The position numbers and the translations under genes were made by a program. Positions 63,213-64,000 of a stretch of DNA of 64,000 nt are shown piece after piece (the first letter of the stretch is position 1; every line of letters starts with the position of its first letter). Source of the DNA: Methylorubrum populi (lineage in GTDB: Bacteria > Pseudomonadota > Alphaproteobacteria > Rhizobiales > Beijerinckiaceae); the NCBI GenBank assembly GCA_036946625.1, contig JAQIIU010000002.1:1626001-1690000 (forward strand), in the 5' to 3' direction. Under the pieces are notes generated by a model. The model was not told the DNA's origin and searched no databases. It saw only the letters and a program-made list of their open reading frames with translations.

Positions 63213-63818
63213 TCACGCCCGCGGATAGACGATCACCGAGAGGTAGGTCATCGGCGTCTTGAGGAGCTTGGCCGGGCCGTGCAGGCCGTTCGAATCGAAC
63301 ATCAGGGCGTCGCCGGGCTCCAGATGATAGTCCTGGCCCGAGTGATGATAGATCACCTCGCCGGTCAGCATGTAGATGAACTCGGTGCCGAGATGCCGGA
63401 AGCTCGTATAGGCCTCCGCCTCGTCCCGCAGGGTGATGAGGTAGGGCTCCACCACCACGTCGCCGCGGATGCCAGCCCCGAGCAGCTCGTAGAGATGCCC
63501 GACCTTGGTGCCGCGCCGCTCGATCGGCACGCCCTGGCCGCGTTTCACGTGGCTGCAGTCGCGCGTCTCCTCGAAGGCGGCGAAGAGGGCGGTGATCGGC
63601 ACGTTGAGGGCCGAGGCGATGGCGTTGATCGAGGCGAGCGAGGGCGAGATCGCGCCGTTCTCGATCTTCGAGATCATGCCCGGGGAGATGCCCGCGGCAC
63701 CGCCGAGATCGGCCACGGAGAGATCGCGCTCGCGCCGCAGCAGGCGAACCTGATGGCCGAGCGCCTTTTCCAGCGGCCGCTCCTCGGCAATCGGCGCGTT
63801 CGACGCTGTGTTCAGCAT
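63213..63818 (-). CDS. XRE-family regulator with C-terminal cupin domain
   Basis: A 201-residue regulator. An XRE HTH (about residues 20-75, LGHQVRLLRRERDLSVADLG, ISPGMISKIENGAISPSLAS) is joined to a cupin_2 domain (about 110-195, TSFRHLGTEFIYMLTGEVIY, HHSGQDYHLEPGDALMFDSN). This HTH-cupin layout occurs in regulators such as PuuR and SutR. The ligand is unknown. The gene is last on the window; the 182 bp beyond it hold no recognised feature. Confidence 0.92.
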   Translation of the reverse strand: MLNTASNAPIAEERPLEKALGHQVRLLRRERDLSVADLGGAAGISPGMISKIENGAISPSLASINAIASALNVPITALFAAFEETRDCSHVKRGQGVPIERRGTKVGHLYELLGAGIRGDVVVEPYLITLRDEAEAYTSFRHLGTEFIYMLTGEVIYHHSGQDYHLEPGDALMFDSNGLHGPAKLLKTPMTYLSVIVYPRA

Positions 63819-64000
63819 GGATCTCTGGCGACCTCTGCGCGCCCTCGCGGCACGAAACCATTATGGCGCAGGATTTTGAGTGTGCCACCGGGGTCGGTTC
63901 AATCGACGGGACGGCGCAACTCCGGCAGCCGGGTCTCCGGTCAGCCACCAGGGGATCCAAGCGGAACGATGTTATAGCCGGCCGGCCCGTGAAGCCTTCC

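Overview
This is a GC-rich (roughly 70%) alphaproteobacterial chromosome segment, most likely Methylobacterium/Methylorubrum. I infer this from a methylsuccinyl-CoA dehydrogenase (Mcd) of the ethylmalonyl-CoA pathway, an alphaproteobacterial pdxJ-acpS-lepB-rnc-era operon, the rlmH/EnvC/ctpA/deacetylase/rppH block, and several alphaproteobacterial families (PAS_5, BTLCP peptidases, TIM44-like and SphA-like proteins). It is mostly core chromosome with one small mobile-element scar. No rRNA, tRNA or CRISPR array was found.

Layout. 1-5.3 kb: the end of a DsbA-family gene, a fused two-domain left-handed beta-helix protein, moaE, an AI-2E-type permease and malate:quinone oxidoreductase (mqo). 5.5-8.2 kb: an intact IS481-family element, a truncated IS91-type tyrosine recombinase and a DUF2268 putative zinc protease, the only clearly accessory stretch. 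8.2-10.6 kb: an MFS transporter and a Tat-type dienelactone hydrolase. 10.9-19.0 kb: rlmH, EnvC-like factor, ctpA, divergent polysaccharide deacetylase, a chemoreceptor, rppH and a DUF2939 protein. 19.2-24.4 kb: kup, a small secreted protein, and three minus-strand genes (rsmC, rsuA and a methyltransferase-like gene). 24.6-29.2 kb: the minus-strand operon pdxJ-acpS-lepB-lepB2-rnc-era, with a tandem signal peptidase pair. 29.5-38.8 kb: FtsX-like permease, Bax-inhibitor-1 protein, yidD, a NifU-like scaffold, folE, hisI, patatin, CBS protein and an outer-membrane SphA-like protein. 38.9-45.9 kb: rhomboid protease, PAS_5 and PilZ proteins, two LapG-like BTLCP peptidases, a sensor kinase and a TIM44-like protein. 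46.3-53.8 kb: Trm112, LON-domain protein, thioredoxin CnoX, a secreted protein, mcd, an EamA exporter, a YihY/BrkB protein and an AlgX-like protein. 53.9-61.7 kb: a divergent assimilatory sulfate-reduction cluster (cysHDN versus lrp-cysJ-cysI). 61.8-63.8 kb: panC, a small secreted protein and an XRE-cupin regulator.

Intergenic DNA is rich in dispersed repeats: a 170-bp composite element (three copies), a palindromic family containing CTCATCCTGAGGTGCC (three copies), shorter hairpins built on CGTCATCGCGAG/CGCGATGACG, a paired inverted repeat, and several short tandem repeats.

The observations I rate highest are: complementary loss of zinc-ligand histidines between the two halves of the gamma-carbonic-anhydrase-like protein; the divergent second LepB; a palindrome (GTTCGCTATAACGAAC) overlapping a promoter between cysH and lrp and recurring before cysJ; the PilZ / double BTLCP / sensor-kinase cluster; and the 170-bp repeat element with partly inverted ends. 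No unambiguously new defence or mobile system was found.
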